A stretch of DNA of 64,000 nucleotides from Saprospiraceae bacterium (GCA_020630435.1 JAHDBJ010000019.1:1-64000), one strand, 5' to 3'; positions 1 through 9,989 are shown, counted from the stretch's first letter. The notes: a model not told the origin generated them from the letters alone. Made by a program: numbers and translations.

Positions 1-67
1 CACAAGGAAATGATTATTTAATCATGGTAAGTTCCATCTGACCTTAACAGAAAATAAAAATAAACAG

Positions 68-925
68 ATGAAAGGAATTATTTTAGCAGGCGGTTCAGGA
101 ACAAGGTTATATCCAATTACAAAGGCAATTTCAAAACAATTAATGCCTATATATGATAAACCCATGATATACTATCCCTTATCAACATTGTTATTGGCTG
201 GAATAAATGAAATTTTAATTATAACAACCCCTGAAGATAATCCAAGTTTTAAAAGATTGTTAGGAGATGGTGAAAAGTTGGGGTGTAAGTTTGAATATGC
301 AATACAAGAAGTACCAAATGGTTTAGCACAAGCATTTGTAATAGGAGAGGAATTTATAGGAGATGATAAAGTAGCTTTAATATTAGGGGATAATATTTTT
401 TATGGTTCAGGAATGAGGGAGAAAATGATTAAAAGTACAAATGTTGATGGTGCAATGATATTTGCCTATGAGGTTTCTGATCCTGAAAGATATGGTGTTG
501 TAGAATTTGATGATAAATATAAGGCAATTTCTCTAGAAGAAAAGCCCAAAACCCCAAAATCAAATTATGCTGTTCCTGGGTTATATTTTTATGATAATGA
601 AGTTGTGGAAATAGCAAAAAACCTAAAACCTTCTGCTAGAGGAGAATATGAAATTACAGATGTAAATAAACACTATTTGGAAATGGGCAAACTTAATGTG
701 AGCATCTTAAGTAGAGGAACAGCATGGTTAGATACAGGGACATTTGATTCTCTTAGTGATGCTTCAGAGTATATTAGAGTAATTGAAAAACGACAAGGTT
801 TAAAGATTGGATGTATTGAAGAAGTGGTATATAGAATGAATTTTATAGATAAAGGACAATTAAAAAAATTGGCTGAACCACTCAAAAAAAGTGGTTATGG
901 CGAATATCTATTGAATATTATGTAA
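68..925 (+). CDS. rfbA: Glucose-1-phosphate thymidylyltransferase (RmlA)
   Basis: Forms dTDP-glucose from dTTP and glucose-1-phosphate in the cytoplasm, the first step towards dTDP-linked deoxysugars. The protein has 285 residues, the normal RmlA length. It starts with the nucleotidyltransferase signature [11 protein letters not shown] (residues 8-18), followed by [24 protein letters not shown] and EEKPKTPKS, all typical of the short RmlA type. The ATG start leaves the N-terminal beta strand intact. The partner genes rmlB, rmlC and rmlD are not downstream, so they must lie to the left of the window or elsewhere. It is first in a + strand series and is followed after 48 bp by cysD. Confidence 0.95.
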   Translation: MKGIILAGGSGTRLYPITKAISKQLMPIYDKPMIYYPLSTLLLAGINEILIITTPEDNPSFKRLLGDGEKLGCKFEYAIQEVPNGLAQAFVIGEEFIGDDKVALILGDNIFYGSGMREKMIKSTNVDGAMIFAYEVSDPERYGVVEFDDKYKAISLEEKPKTPKSNYAVPGLYFYDNEVVEIAKNLKPSARGEYEITDVNKHYLEMGKLNVSILSRGTAWLDTGTFDSLSDASEYIRVIEKRQGLKIGCIEEVVYRMNFIDKGQLKKLAEPLKKSGYGEYLLNIM

Positions 926-973
926 AAATATTTTGAATGTACAACTGATGTATATTTTGAATATAAAATCTAA

Positions 974-1882
974 GTGAATATGGATTATCATTTAAATCAT
1001 TTGAAAGAGTTAGAAGCAGAATCAATCTTTGTTATTAGAGAGGTTGCTGCACAGTTTGAAAATCCAGTATTGATGTTTTCTGGAGGAAAAGATTCTATAC
1101 TAATGGTGTATCTTGCTCAAAAAGCATTTTATCCTGCAAGAATTCCATTTCCATTATTACACATTGATACAGGTCATAATTTCCCCGAAGCTATTGAATA
1201 TAGAGATAATCTTGTAAAAAGATTAGGGGTACGTCTTATGGTAGGTTCTGTACAAGAGGCAATTGATAAAGGCTTAGTTGTAGAAGAAAAAGGATACAAT
1301 GCTAGTCGAAATGGTCTTCAGACAGTAGCCTTACTAGAGGCATTAGAAAAAGGAAAATTTGATGCTGCTTTGGGAGGAGCAAGGAGAGATGAAGAAAAAG
1401 CTAGAGCAAAAGAGCGATTTTTCTCTCATAGAGATGAATTTGGACAATGGAATCCTAAAAATCAACGTCCAGAGTTATGGAATTTATTTAATAGTAAGAA
1501 AAATTTTGGTGAACACTTTCGAGTATTCCCAATTAGTAATTGGACAGAATTAGATGTTTGGCAGTATCTAGCATTGGAAAAAGTTGAATTACCAAGTCTT
1601 TATTTCGCACACAAACGGATGGTGTTTGAGAGAGATGGTAATCTTTTAGCAGACTGTGAATTTATACAAAAAAGACCAACTGAAGTACCTAAAGAAATGA
1701 TGGTAAGATGTAGAACAATTGGTGATATGACCTGTACTGGAGTAGCACCATCTTCTGCAGATACAGTTGAAAAAATCATACAAGAAATTGCAACCACTCG
1801 TATCACAGAACGAGGTGGTAGAGCAGATGATAAACGTTCTGAAACTTCAATGGAGGATAGAAAAAAACAGGGATATTTCTAA
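974..1882 (+). CDS. cysD: Sulfate adenylyltransferase subunit 2 (CysD)
   Basis: Catalytic subunit of ATP sulfurylase, making adenosine 5'-phosphosulfate (APS) from ATP and sulfate with the GTPase CysN. The 302 residues carry the PP-loop SGGKDS at residues 36-41, GGARRDEEKARAKER in the middle and the conserved tail MEDRKKQGYF. The given start is GTG at 974; an in-frame ATG at 980 (two codons later) is equally possible. cysN follows after 36 bp. Its place inside a polysaccharide locus with three sulfotransferase-like genes suggests sulfate activation for glycan sulfation rather than only cysteine synthesis; that role is inferred. Confidence 0.95.
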   Translation: MNMDYHLNHLKELEAESIFVIREVAAQFENPVLMFSGGKDSILMVYLAQKAFYPARIPFPLLHIDTGHNFPEAIEYRDNLVKRLGVRLMVGSVQEAIDKGLVVEEKGYNASRNGLQTVALLEALEKGKFDAALGGARRDEEKARAKERFFSHRDEFGQWNPKNQRPELWNLFNSKKNFGEHFRVFPISNWTELDVWQYLALEKVELPSLYFAHKRMVFERDGNLLADCEFIQKRPTEVPKEMMVRCRTIGDMTCTGVAPSSADTVEKIIQEIATTRITERGGRADDKRSETSMEDRKKQGYF

Positions 1883-1918
1883 ACTAAATTTTGACTAATT
1901 TCTATAAAAAAAATTAAA

Positions 1919-3190
1919 ATGTCAGACGATATATATAAATATGAAGATATGGAACTGCTTCGTTTTACGACAGCAGGAAGTGTAGATGATGGAAAAAGTA
2001 CATTAATTGGAAGGTTGTTATATGATAGTAAATCAATCTTTCAAGATCAATATGAAGCTATTGAGGCAACTAGTTTAAGAAGAGGAGAATCAGAAGTGAA
2101 TTTAGCGTATTTGACGGATGGTTTAAAAGCTGAAAGAGAACAAGGTATCACAATTGATGTGGCTTATCGTTACTTTTCTACCCCCAAGCGTAAATTTATA
2201 ATTGCAGATACTCCAGGCCATATCCAATATACAAGAAATATGGTAACAGGAGCATCAACTGCAAATGTAGCATTGATTTTAATTGATGCCCGTAATGGAG
2301 TAGTAGAGCAAACTCGCCGCCATGCAATCATTGCTTCTCTATTACAGATACCACATTTATTGGTTTGTATCAATAAAATGGACTTGGTAGATTATAAAGA
2401 AGAGGCATACCATAAAATTCATCAAGAATTTGAAAAATTTGCTTCTAAACTAGACATCAAAGATGTCAGTTTTATCCCAATCTCTGCTTTGAAAGGAGAT
2501 AATGTAGTAGATCGCTCAAGTCGTATGACTTGGTACGAAGGACCTACTTTATTATACTATCTAGAAAATGTACATATTGCAAGTGACCATAACTTTATTG
2601 ATGTTCGTTTTCCTGTACAATATGTTGTTCGTCCTCATAGTGATGAATTCCATGACTATAGAGGGTATGCAGGACGTGTAGCAGGTGGTGTAATTAAAAA
2701 AGGTGATAAAGTAATGGTCTTACCTTCTGGGTTTACCAGTAAGGTAGCAAAGATTAATACCTTTGATGGAGAGATAAACGAAGCTTTTCCACCAATGTCA
2801 GCAACCGTTCTTTTAGAAGATGATATTGACATTAGTAGGGGAGATATGATTGTACGTGAAAATAATTCTCCTGAAGCCACTCAAGACCTAGAAATTATGG
2901 TTTGTTGGTTTAATGATCGACCACTTCAACCAAGAGGGAAATATACGATTCTTCATACCTCTCAAGAGGCTCGTTGTATTATCAAAGAAGTGCGTTATAA
3001 AATGGATATTAATACTTTACATCGGAATACAGACGATAAGGATATTAAGATGAATGATATTGCTCGTATTGTAGTTCGTACAACAAAACCACTTTTTGTA
3101 GATTCCTATAATAAAAATAGAATAACAGGTAGTGTGATTTTAGTAGATGAAGGAACAAATGAAACAATGGGAGCAGGTATGATTATTTGA
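1919..3190 (+). CDS. cysN: Sulfate adenylyltransferase subunit 1, GTPase (CysN)
   Basis: Regulatory GTPase subunit of ATP sulfurylase; GTP hydrolysis drives APS formation by CysD. The translation-factor-like GTPase domain is clear: G1 GSVDDGKST at residues 20-28, DTPGH for G3 and NKMD for G4, followed by beta-barrel domains. At 423 residues it is the stand-alone form, without the C-terminal APS kinase (CysC) domain found in CysNC fusions. No separate cysC is visible in the window, so PAPS formation needs a kinase encoded elsewhere. It pairs with cysD directly upstream. Confidence 0.95.
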   Translation: MSDDIYKYEDMELLRFTTAGSVDDGKSTLIGRLLYDSKSIFQDQYEAIEATSLRRGESEVNLAYLTDGLKAEREQGITIDVAYRYFSTPKRKFIIADTPGHIQYTRNMVTGASTANVALILIDARNGVVEQTRRHAIIASLLQIPHLLVCINKMDLVDYKEEAYHKIHQEFEKFASKLDIKDVSFIPISALKGDNVVDRSSRMTWYEGPTLLYYLENVHIASDHNFIDVRFPVQYVVRPHSDEFHDYRGYAGRVAGGVIKKGDKVMVLPSGFTSKVAKINTFDGEINEAFPPMSATVLLEDDIDISRGDMIVRENNSPEATQDLEIMVCWFNDRPLQPRGKYTILHTSQEARCIIKEVRYKMDINTLHRNTDDKDIKMNDIARIVVRTTKPLFVDSYNKNRITGSVILVDEGTNETMGAGMII

Positions 3191-3258
3191 TGATGTCTAA
3201 TACCTTAGTTTAAAGTGTATTTAGAATACTTAAAATAATTTTTTAATAAAGAATCAGG

Positions 3259-4275
3259 ATGTTAAATAAACAATCCGTGTTTTTGATCGCAGAGATTGGA
3301 CAAGCTCATGATGGTAGTTTAGGAATACTTCATTCTTATATAGATGCCTTAGCTAAAACAGGAATTGATGCAATCAAATTCCAAACACATATTGCAGAAG
3401 CTGAGAGTAGCATTTTTGAGCCCTTTAGAGTTAAGTTTAGTTATGAAGATGATACTAGGTTTGACTATTGGAAACGAATGTCTTTTACATTAGAACAATG
3501 GAAAGAGATAAAACAGCATTGTGATGAAGTAGGGTTAGAGTTTATGTCTTCACCCTTTTCACAAGCAGCAGTAGATTTATTAGAAAAAGTAGGCGTGAAA
3601 AGATATAAAATTGGTTCAGGAGAAGTCAATAATTATTTGATGTTAGAAAAAATTGCACAGACAGGAAAACCAATTATCCTTTCATCAGGAATGAGTTCTT
3701 TTGCTGAGCTAGATGAGGCTGTTGCTTTCATAAATGGCTTTGGAAATGATTTATCAATACTCCAATGCACAACCAGTTATCCAACACCAGCAGAGAGAGT
3801 GGGGTTAAATGTTATTACAGAATTAAAACAACGTTATCCTAAACATAAAATTGGCTTGTCGGAACATACAGGACAAATATATGTTGGTTTGGCGGCTACA
3901 GCTTTAGGGGCAGAATTACTTGAATTTCATGCCGTTTTTGATAGAAGAATGTTTGGACCAGATGCGAAATCTTCTTTAGAAATCGATGAAATTAAACAAT
4001 TAGCAGAAGGGGTAAGAGCAATCCAAACTTCCTTAAACAACCCTATTGACAAGTCAGATAATTCAGTATATACTGGATTAAAGAAAATTTTTGAAAAATC
4101 CCTAGCCATTAATAAAGATATTGGTGAAGGAGAGATCATAACCTTTGAAAGTTTAGAAGCAAAAAAACCCGCAGAAAAAGGAATTCCTGCAACTCATTTC
4201 AAAGAGATTATTGGGAAGAAAACAACAAAGCCTTTATCTAAATGGAGTTTTATCAATTGGGAAGATATTAATTAG
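3259..4275 (+). CDS. neuB: NeuB-family nonulosonic acid synthase
   Basis: Condenses phosphoenolpyruvate with a ManNAc-type sugar to give a nine-carbon nonulosonic acid (sialic, legionaminic or related). The 338 residues match the family length: an N-terminal TIM barrel (IAEIGQAHDG, IKFQTH, KIGSGEVNN, LSSGMSS, LQCTTSYPTP, IGLSEHT) and a C-terminal antifreeze/SAF-like domain from about residue 275 (FEKSLAINKDIGEGEIIT, AKKPAEKGIPA). neuC follows after 3 bp and neuA at 7821. Sequence alone does not settle whether the substrate is ManNAc (NeuB) or a 2,4-diacetamido-6-deoxy sugar (LegI). Confidence 0.92.
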   Translation: MLNKQSVFLIAEIGQAHDGSLGILHSYIDALAKTGIDAIKFQTHIAEAESSIFEPFRVKFSYEDDTRFDYWKRMSFTLEQWKEIKQHCDEVGLEFMSSPFSQAAVDLLEKVGVKRYKIGSGEVNNYLMLEKIAQTGKPIILSSGMSSFAELDEAVAFINGFGNDLSILQCTTSYPTPAERVGLNVITELKQRYPKHKIGLSEHTGQIYVGLAATALGAELLEFHAVFDRRMFGPDAKSSLEIDEIKQLAEGVRAIQTSLNNPIDKSDNSVYTGLKKIFEKSLAINKDIGEGEIITFESLEAKKPAEKGIPATHFKEIIGKKTTKPLSKWSFINWEDIN

Positions 4276-4278
4276 AAA

Positions 4279-5436
4279 ATGAGTAAAAGAAAAATAAGCG
4301 CAGTTGTAACTGCCCGACCAAGTTATAGTAGAATAAAAACAGCTTTAAGAGCTATCGATGAACATCCTGATTTGGAGTTACAACTTATAGTTGCAGCTTC
4401 TGCATTATTAGATCGTTACGGTACAGCTGTTAATTATATGGAAAAGGACGGATTCATTATACGAGCAAAAGTATTCAATGTATTAGAAGGAGAAAACTTG
4501 ACTGCTCAAGCAAAGACAACAGGTCTTGGTATATTGGAATTAGCAACTGTTTTCGAACGTTTAGAACCCGATGCTGTCATAACAGTTGGGGATCGATTTG
4601 AAACAATGTCTACAGCCATTGCAGCTTCCTATATGAATATACCACTTGTTCATATTCAAGGAGGAGAGGTGACTGGGAATATTGATGAAAAGGTTAGACA
4701 TGCAATAACGAAGCTTTCGGATTTACATCTTGTTGCTTCAGAAAAAGCAAAAGAACGTGTCATAAAAATGGGCGAGTACCCTGAAAAAGTATTCAATACA
4801 GGATGTCCTTCAATCGACTTAGCTGAAGAGATACGACAAAATCCTGCACTTGACTTTGATCCATTTGAGCGTTATGGAGGCGTTGGTAAAATTAGCAATT
4901 GGAAAGATGGATATATTGTTATTTTACAACATCCAGTTACAACAGAATACAAAGATGCAAGAAGACATATCGAAAAAACACTTCAAGCAGTATATGAATT
5001 GAAAATGCCTACTTTCTGGTTTTGGCCTAATGTAGATGCAGGATCTGATGGTACATCTAAGGGGATTCGTTCGTTTAGAGAACATCACAATATTGATTTT
5101 ATCCACTTTTTTAAGAATATGGAAGGAAGAGATTTTTTGAAACTACTCTATAATTCTAAATGTTTAATTGGAAATTCTAGTGTAGGAATACGAGAATGTT
5201 CTTATTTGGGGATTCCAGTCGTTAATATTGGAACACGGCAAAGTGGGAGACAACGAGGACATAACACAATTGATGTAGAATATGATAAAGATGCTATTAA
5301 AAAAGCAATTACAACACATTTAGAACATGGACATTATCCGACGGATAAAATCTATGGGAAAGGGAATAGTGGCGAAATAATAGCAGATCTATTGTGTAGT
5401 GAACCTCTAACATTTGATAAAAAGTTAAGATATTAA
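4279..5436 (+). CDS. neuC: Hydrolysing UDP-GlcNAc 2-epimerase (NeuC/LegG type)
   Basis: Releases UDP while inverting C2 of a UDP-HexNAc, giving the free ManNAc-type sugar used by the NeuB-family enzyme just upstream. The 385 residues show the GT-B-like epimerase pattern: VVTARPSYSRIK at the N-terminus, VGDRFETMSTAIAAS, HIQGGEVTGNIDEKVRHAI and LIGNSSVGIRECSYLGIPVV near the C-terminus. This differs clearly from the non-hydrolysing WecB at 21138. It lies 3 bp after neuB and 3 bp before the SGNH-like gene, so one transcript is likely. LegG, acting on UDP-2,4-diacetamido-trideoxyglucose, is an alternative specificity. Confidence 0.9.
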   Translation: MSKRKISAVVTARPSYSRIKTALRAIDEHPDLELQLIVAASALLDRYGTAVNYMEKDGFIIRAKVFNVLEGENLTAQAKTTGLGILELATVFERLEPDAVITVGDRFETMSTAIAASYMNIPLVHIQGGEVTGNIDEKVRHAITKLSDLHLVASEKAKERVIKMGEYPEKVFNTGCPSIDLAEEIRQNPALDFDPFERYGGVGKISNWKDGYIVILQHPVTTEYKDARRHIEKTLQAVYELKMPTFWFWPNVDAGSDGTSKGIRSFREHHNIDFIHFFKNMEGRDFLKLLYNSKCLIGNSSVGIRECSYLGIPVVNIGTRQSGRQRGHNTIDVEYDKDAIKKAITTHLEHGHYPTDKIYGKGNSGEIIADLLCSEPLTFDKKLRY

Positions 5437-5439
5437 AAA

Positions 5440-6375
5440 ATGAAGGACGATAAAGTTATATTTCTATTCCGTCTTTTAAAGTTTGCTTTACCAATACTTA
5501 TTATCTTAGGAGTAATAAACTTTTTATTACCAACTTTTCCTAATAATCTTAAATATAAAAAACAACTAATACTAAATGAACCAAACATTATTTTTTTAGG
5601 TTCATCACATACTTATTTTGGAGTGAACACGGATATGATAGAGGGAGCTGCCAATTTAGCTTATGCTTCTCAGTCACTAGATTTTGATGCTTTCATAATT
5701 GAAGATAATCAACAAAGCCTGAACCAATGCAAATATATATTCATAGAAGTTTCCTACCATAGTTTACCCTATTTATTAAAAAATAGTAAAGGAGGAATTG
5801 AAATTTCTCAGTACCGCCATTTTTGGAATTATAATGAACCCACAGGTGCAGGGGTTTTAAAAGATCATATCGTATTATTTTCCTATGGAATTAAAAATGC
5901 AGTAAAAATCTTTGTGAAAAATCTTCTCTTAAGAAAGAGTTTATTAAATACAGGAGAAACAGGATGGACACCAAGAAAAGGAAAGAAAGATTTGGTTGAA
6001 ACAGGAAAAATAGACTCAAAAGGACACAACAAGTTGTATCTAAAAGATGAAAAAAAGGGATACGAGGTTTTAGATTTTAATATTAGGAATATAGAAAAAA
6101 TAATCTCTATTTGTAAAAAAAAGCAGATCACGGCAATACTTTTTTCTACACCTTTGACCAAGTATTATTTAGAGCATTTAGATGAAAAATATTTTAATAA
6201 ATATCTAAAAGTTTGCAAAACGATTGCAAGCCAAAATGAAATTTCATTCTTTGATTTGTCAAATACAGCAATGATAAATTTAGAAGAGGAACATTTTCAA
6301 GATTCTGATCACCTAACTCCTCAAGGTGCAAAAATTTTCACACAATATCTCATTGATAATATTATAGACAAATAA
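5440..6375 (+). CDS. Membrane-anchored SGNH-like protein, probable O-acylation partner
   Basis: A 311-residue protein with one N-terminal membrane segment (about residues 10-30) and a probably periplasmic domain. It has the SGNH block I motif LGSSHTYFG (serines 55 and 56) and, near the C-terminus, D288-S-D-H291 followed by LTPQGAKIF, which resembles block V (DxxH). The next gene, 3 bp away, is an MBOAT O-acyltransferase. MBOAT plus SGNH-like partner is the usual layout for polysaccharide O-acetylation (AlgI with AlgJ/AlgX; PatA/PatB). The likely role is moving an acetyl group onto a nascent glycan in the periplasm, perhaps on the nonulosonic acid, since the pair sits inside neuB-neuC-neuA. 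The role is inferred from motif and context. Confidence 0.72.
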   Translation: MKDDKVIFLFRLLKFALPILIILGVINFLLPTFPNNLKYKKQLILNEPNIIFLGSSHTYFGVNTDMIEGAANLAYASQSLDFDAFIIEDNQQSLNQCKYIFIEVSYHSLPYLLKNSKGGIEISQYRHFWNYNEPTGAGVLKDHIVLFSYGIKNAVKIFVKNLLLRKSLLNTGETGWTPRKGKKDLVETGKIDSKGHNKLYLKDEKKGYEVLDFNIRNIEKIISICKKKQITAILFSTPLTKYYLEHLDEKYFNKYLKVCKTIASQNEISFFDLSNTAMINLEEEHFQDSDHLTPQGAKIFTQYLIDNIIDK

Positions 6376-6378
6376 ACA

Positions 6379-7815
6379 ATGTTATTCAATTCTCTTGAAT
6401 ATTTAATATTTCTACCAACTGTATTTATTTTATACTGGTTTGTATTTAACAATAACCTAAAATGGCAAAATGTATTATTGGTTATTGTTAGTTATGTTTT
6501 TTATGGTTGGTGGGATTATCGTTTTTTGTCTTTAATTGTTTTTAGTTCTATTGTAGATTATACCATTGGGCGAAGTCTAGAAAGTACGAAGCAGGAAGGA
6601 AAGAGGAAGGGGTTATTGATATTAAGTTTAATTGTTAATTTAGGGTTACTAGGCTTTTTTAAATACTATAATTTCTTTGTAGAATCATTTATAAATGCTT
6701 TTAGTACTTTAGGAATTCATTTAGAGGCATCAACCTTAAATATAATTCTTCCTGTAGGGATTAGTTTTTATACCTTTCAGACGTTGAGTTATACCATAGA
6801 TGTATATCGTAAAAAACTAGAACCTACAAAAGATATTGTTTCTTTCTTTGCATTTGTCTCTTTTTTCCCACAGTTAGTAGCTGGTCCAATTGAACGAGCA
6901 ACCAATCTTCTGCCCCAATTTACACGAAACCGAGAATTTGATATTGTAAAAGCTAAAGATGGTCTTCGACAAATTCTTTGGGGTTTATTTAAAAAGGTTT
7001 TGGTTGCAGATAATTGTGCTTTATATGTAAATGAAGTTTTTGCAAATTATGAAACACTCCCTGCAAGTACTTTGGTAATGGGAGTCGTACTTTTTGCCTT
7101 TCAAATTTATGGTGATTTTTCAGGTTATTCAGATATTGCAATAGGAACAGGAAGACTATTTGGTTTTAGTTTAATGAGAAATTTTGCCTATCCTTATTTT
7201 TCAAGAGATATAGGAGAATTTTGGAGAAGATGGCATATCTCTCTATCAACATGGTTTAGAGATTATCTGTATATCCCTTTAGGAGGAAGTAGAGTCACAA
7301 CAAAATATAAACTCTTACGAAATGTAATGATAATATTTTTAGTGAGTGGCTTTTGGCATGGAGCAAATTGGACTTTTGTGGTTTGGGGGGCGATTAACGC
7401 TATTTATTTTATCCCCTTACTTTTAAGAGGTAAAAATAGAAGTAACCTAAATACTGTAGCAGAAGGAAGTTTATTGCCTTCCTTTAGTGAGTTTTTCAAC
7501 ATTCTTCTGACATTTACACTTGTTTGCTTTGCTTGGATATTTTTTAGGGCATCTTCAATTACTGAAGCCTTTAGTTATATCGGACATTTAATGTCAGGTT
7601 GGAAAGGTTTAGTGACAATTCCAAAACTAAGCATTGCATTTATTTTTGTAGGAATACTAATTGTATGTGATTGGATTCAAAGAGACAAACTCCATCCATT
7701 AGAATTAAATAATGTACCATTTATTGGTAGAATGTTGATATACTACACCTTAATTGGTTTGATCCTATTCTTTAAACCTGATGAAGTAATCGATTTTATT
7801 TATTTCCAATTTTAA
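6379..7815 (+). CDS. MBOAT family O-acyltransferase (AlgI-like)
   Basis: Multi-pass inner-membrane O-acyltransferase that passes acetyl groups across the membrane for polysaccharide O-acetylation. The 478 residues match AlgI-type proteins. Diagnostic stretches are the QTLSYTIDVYR region, DFSGYSDIAIGTGRLFGF, FWRRWHISLSTWFRDYLYIP and GFWHGANWTF, the last holding the expected catalytic histidine (H327). It lies 3 bp after an SGNH-like partner and 5 bp before neuA. The position suggests the acyl acceptor is the nonulosonic acid or its repeat unit, but the acceptor cannot be read from sequence. Confidence 0.92.
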   Translation: MLFNSLEYLIFLPTVFILYWFVFNNNLKWQNVLLVIVSYVFYGWWDYRFLSLIVFSSIVDYTIGRSLESTKQEGKRKGLLILSLIVNLGLLGFFKYYNFFVESFINAFSTLGIHLEASTLNIILPVGISFYTFQTLSYTIDVYRKKLEPTKDIVSFFAFVSFFPQLVAGPIERATNLLPQFTRNREFDIVKAKDGLRQILWGLFKKVLVADNCALYVNEVFANYETLPASTLVMGVVLFAFQIYGDFSGYSDIAIGTGRLFGFSLMRNFAYPYFSRDIGEFWRRWHISLSTWFRDYLYIPLGGSRVTTKYKLLRNVMIIFLVSGFWHGANWTFVVWGAINAIYFIPLLLRGKNRSNLNTVAEGSLLPSFSEFFNILLTFTLVCFAWIFFRASSITEAFSYIGHLMSGWKGLVTIPKLSIAFIFVGILIVCDWIQRDKLHPLELNNVPFIGRMLIYYTLIGLILFFKPDEVIDFIYFQF

Positions 7816-7820
7816 TTATA

Positions 7821-8519
7821 TTGAGAGTACTAGCAATCATACCAGCTCGTGGAGGCTCGAAAGGAGTAAAACGAAAAAATATTAAGTTATTAGGGGAGAA
7901 ACCACTAATACAATATACAATTGAATCAGCAAAACAAGCCATAAAACTTAGCAAAATTATGGTGAGTACTGATGATGAAGAAATAGCAGAATTTAGTCGC
8001 TCACTAGAGGTTGAAGTGCCAGAACTTCGACCCAAACACCTTGCTTCGGATAATTCTCCAACTATCGACACTGTAATATATACGTTGGAATATTATCAAA
8101 AAGAAAAAAACGAGTACTTTGATGCTGTTTGCTTGTTACAACCAACCTATCCCTTTAGGAAGTCGAATTCAGTAGATGAAGCTATCCAAACATTTATAGA
8201 AAAAGGAACAGATAGTTTAATTTCTGTTGTTACTGTTCCTCATGAATATAACCCCCATTGGGTTTTTGTTGAAAATGAAGTTGGTCATCTAAAAATAGCC
8301 ACAGGTGAATCGACGATAATTACTCGACGGCAAGCACTTCCAGAAGCATATATTCGCGATGGTTCAATATATATAACAAGAGTGCCAGTTGTACTAGAAA
8401 GCAAATCGCTTTATGGTACTTCCACGTGTTGTTATAAATCAGATACATCGACATATGTAAATATTGATACAATAGAAGATTGGAAAAAGGCAGAGGGTTT
8501 ATTAAGGAAGCATGATTAG
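7821..8519 (+). CDS. neuA: CMP-nonulosonic acid cytidylyltransferase (NeuA/LegF type)
   Basis: Activates a nonulosonic acid with CTP to the CMP-sugar donor. The 232 residues begin with the family signature IPARGGSKGVKRKNI (residues 6-20), followed by VSTDDEEIAEFS and LLQPTYPFR. The start is TTG at 7821, chosen because it sits just before the first strand and no upstream ATG keeps the motif. It completes neuB-neuC-neuA, with the O-acylation pair inserted between neuC and neuA. Cognate sugar (Neu5Ac, legionaminic acid or other) is unresolved. Confidence 0.9.
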   Translation: MRVLAIIPARGGSKGVKRKNIKLLGEKPLIQYTIESAKQAIKLSKIMVSTDDEEIAEFSRSLEVEVPELRPKHLASDNSPTIDTVIYTLEYYQKEKNEYFDAVCLLQPTYPFRKSNSVDEAIQTFIEKGTDSLISVVTVPHEYNPHWVFVENEVGHLKIATGESTIITRRQALPEAYIRDGSIYITRVPVVLESKSLYGTSTCCYKSDTSTYVNIDTIEDWKKAEGLLRKHD

Positions 8520-8582
8520 AGTTAACTTGAGTATAACCGTAATTAACAAAAAATTGAATCGCATTTAAAATAAAAGAAAAAC

Positions 8583-9989
8583 TTGGAAGATCGTTTTGAT
8601 ATAACATATATGGCCGTTCATGGCTTTTCGGTTAGAATGCTAACACAAACCAATCTACTTGGAAAATTAGTTGAAGAAGGAAAGAAAGTAGCACTTATTG
8701 TACCAGATATAAATGACGACAATATCAAAGATTATTGTTCAAAAACAGGGGTAGTGCCTTTTCAATTTAATTTACAAAGTCCTCGTTGGACAGAACAATA
8801 TCACAATGCAAGAAGATATTTTTTAGAAGATATTAGAAACAATACAGCACTTTGGGAAAAACATATATGGTCTATAAGATATAACACATCTAAAAACCCT
8901 TGGAATCATATTAGACCATTTCTTTTATATTTCTGTTATAAATTAGTTAAATTCTTTCCACAATTAAGAAGGTGGTATAAGAAGCGAGAGGAATCTTTTT
9001 TAGCATCAAAAGATGCTTATGAATTAATTGAAAAAATCAATCCTAAAGTATTAATTTCTACATACCCAGTTGCTTTTCAAGAAGCCATGTTACTCAATGC
9101 TGCAAAACGGCAAAACATAGAGCGAATAATACATTTGTTAAGTTGGGATAATATTTCTTGTAAAGGACATTTTCCTGAACTAGCAGATGAATATATAGCG
9201 TGGGGACCCATTATGAAACAAGAATTTATGGAGTATTATAATATTCCAGAAAATAAGATATATATGTGTGGCGTCCCGCATTTTGATTTGCACATTAAAA
9301 GTCGTAAGAATCCTCAACCAGAAAAACACCTTGAAGCATTAGGGCTTGATCCGAGTAAACCCTATCTTTTTTTTGGAATGAGTTCTCCTCGTTTTGCACC
9401 TAAAGAAATCGATATAGTAGAGTGGTTAGCAAATGAAATTGAAAAAAATACTTTTGGAGAAAATATGCAATTAGTTGTTCGTCCTCATCCTCAAAATGTG
9501 CAAGGTAATTTGGCGGATAGATCATGGCTTCCTCGTTTGAAAGCTTTATCAAAAGGTAAAGTAGCTGTTGACTTTCCAGTATTATCGTCTAAAAGCAAAT
9601 TGCCTTGGAGTATGCAACAGAATGATATGAAAAGGCTTTCAAATCTTCTTGTAGGAAGTGTTGTAAGTTTGAATTCAGGAAGTACCATGAGTATTGATGC
9701 CTTAATGTGTGGAGTGCCAGTAGTACTTACTTCTTTTGATGGGGATACAAAATTAAACTATTGGAAGTCTGCTAGAAGGCTGATAGATTACCCTCATCTG
9801 AAAAAATTAGTGAGTTATGGTGGAATCGAAGTTGTAGATTCATTCGAATCAATGAAGAATAAAATTCAAATAAGTATTTCAAACCCAAACCATATAATGG
9901 ACAAAAGATTGGATGTTATCAATCAACAATGTTCAAATTATAATGACATTGCTACAGATAAGGTAGTTCAAGTCTTATTAAAAAAATAG
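8583..9989 (+). CDS. GT-B-like glycosyltransferase, candidate nonulosonate transferase
   Basis: A 468-residue protein without predicted membrane segments. The C-terminal half looks like a GT-B donor domain, with VVRPHPQN near residue 300 and SGSTMSIDALMCGVPVVLTSFDGD near residue 360, similar to the nucleotide-binding end of CDP-glycerol glycerophosphotransferase- and Kdo-transferase-like enzymes. The N-terminal half has no signature I can name. TTG at 8583 is the likely start; there is no nearby upstream ATG. Lying between neuA and the flippase, it is the best candidate for transferring the CMP-activated nonulosonic acid. That assignment is positional inference. Confidence 0.62.
   Translation: MEDRFDITYMAVHGFSVRMLTQTNLLGKLVEEGKKVALIVPDINDDNIKDYCSKTGVVPFQFNLQSPRWTEQYHNARRYFLEDIRNNTALWEKHIWSIRYNTSKNPWNHIRPFLLYFCYKLVKFFPQLRRWYKKREESFLASKDAYELIEKINPKVLISTYPVAFQEAMLLNAAKRQNIERIIHLLSWDNISCKGHFPELADEYIAWGPIMKQEFMEYYNIPENKIYMCGVPHFDLHIKSRKNPQPEKHLEALGLDPSKPYLFFGMSSPRFAPKEIDIVEWLANEIEKNTFGENMQLVVRPHPQNVQGNLADRSWLPRLKALSKGKVAVDFPVLSSKSKLPWSMQQNDMKRLSNLLVGSVVSLNSGSTMSIDALMCGVPVVLTSFDGDTKLNYWKSARRLIDYPHLKKLVSYGGIEVVDSFESMKNKIQISISNPNHIMDKRLDVINQQCSNYNDIATDKVVQVLLKK

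Noticed and set aside
1-67. Possible 3' end of an upstream gene
   Set aside because: Two frames stay open briefly (stops at 19-21 and 39-41), but the stretch is too short to identify a product or even choose the frame.
3209-3250. Weak hairpin followed by T-rich sequence after cysN
   Set aside because: The stem is short, AT-rich and bulged; not convincing as an intrinsic terminator.
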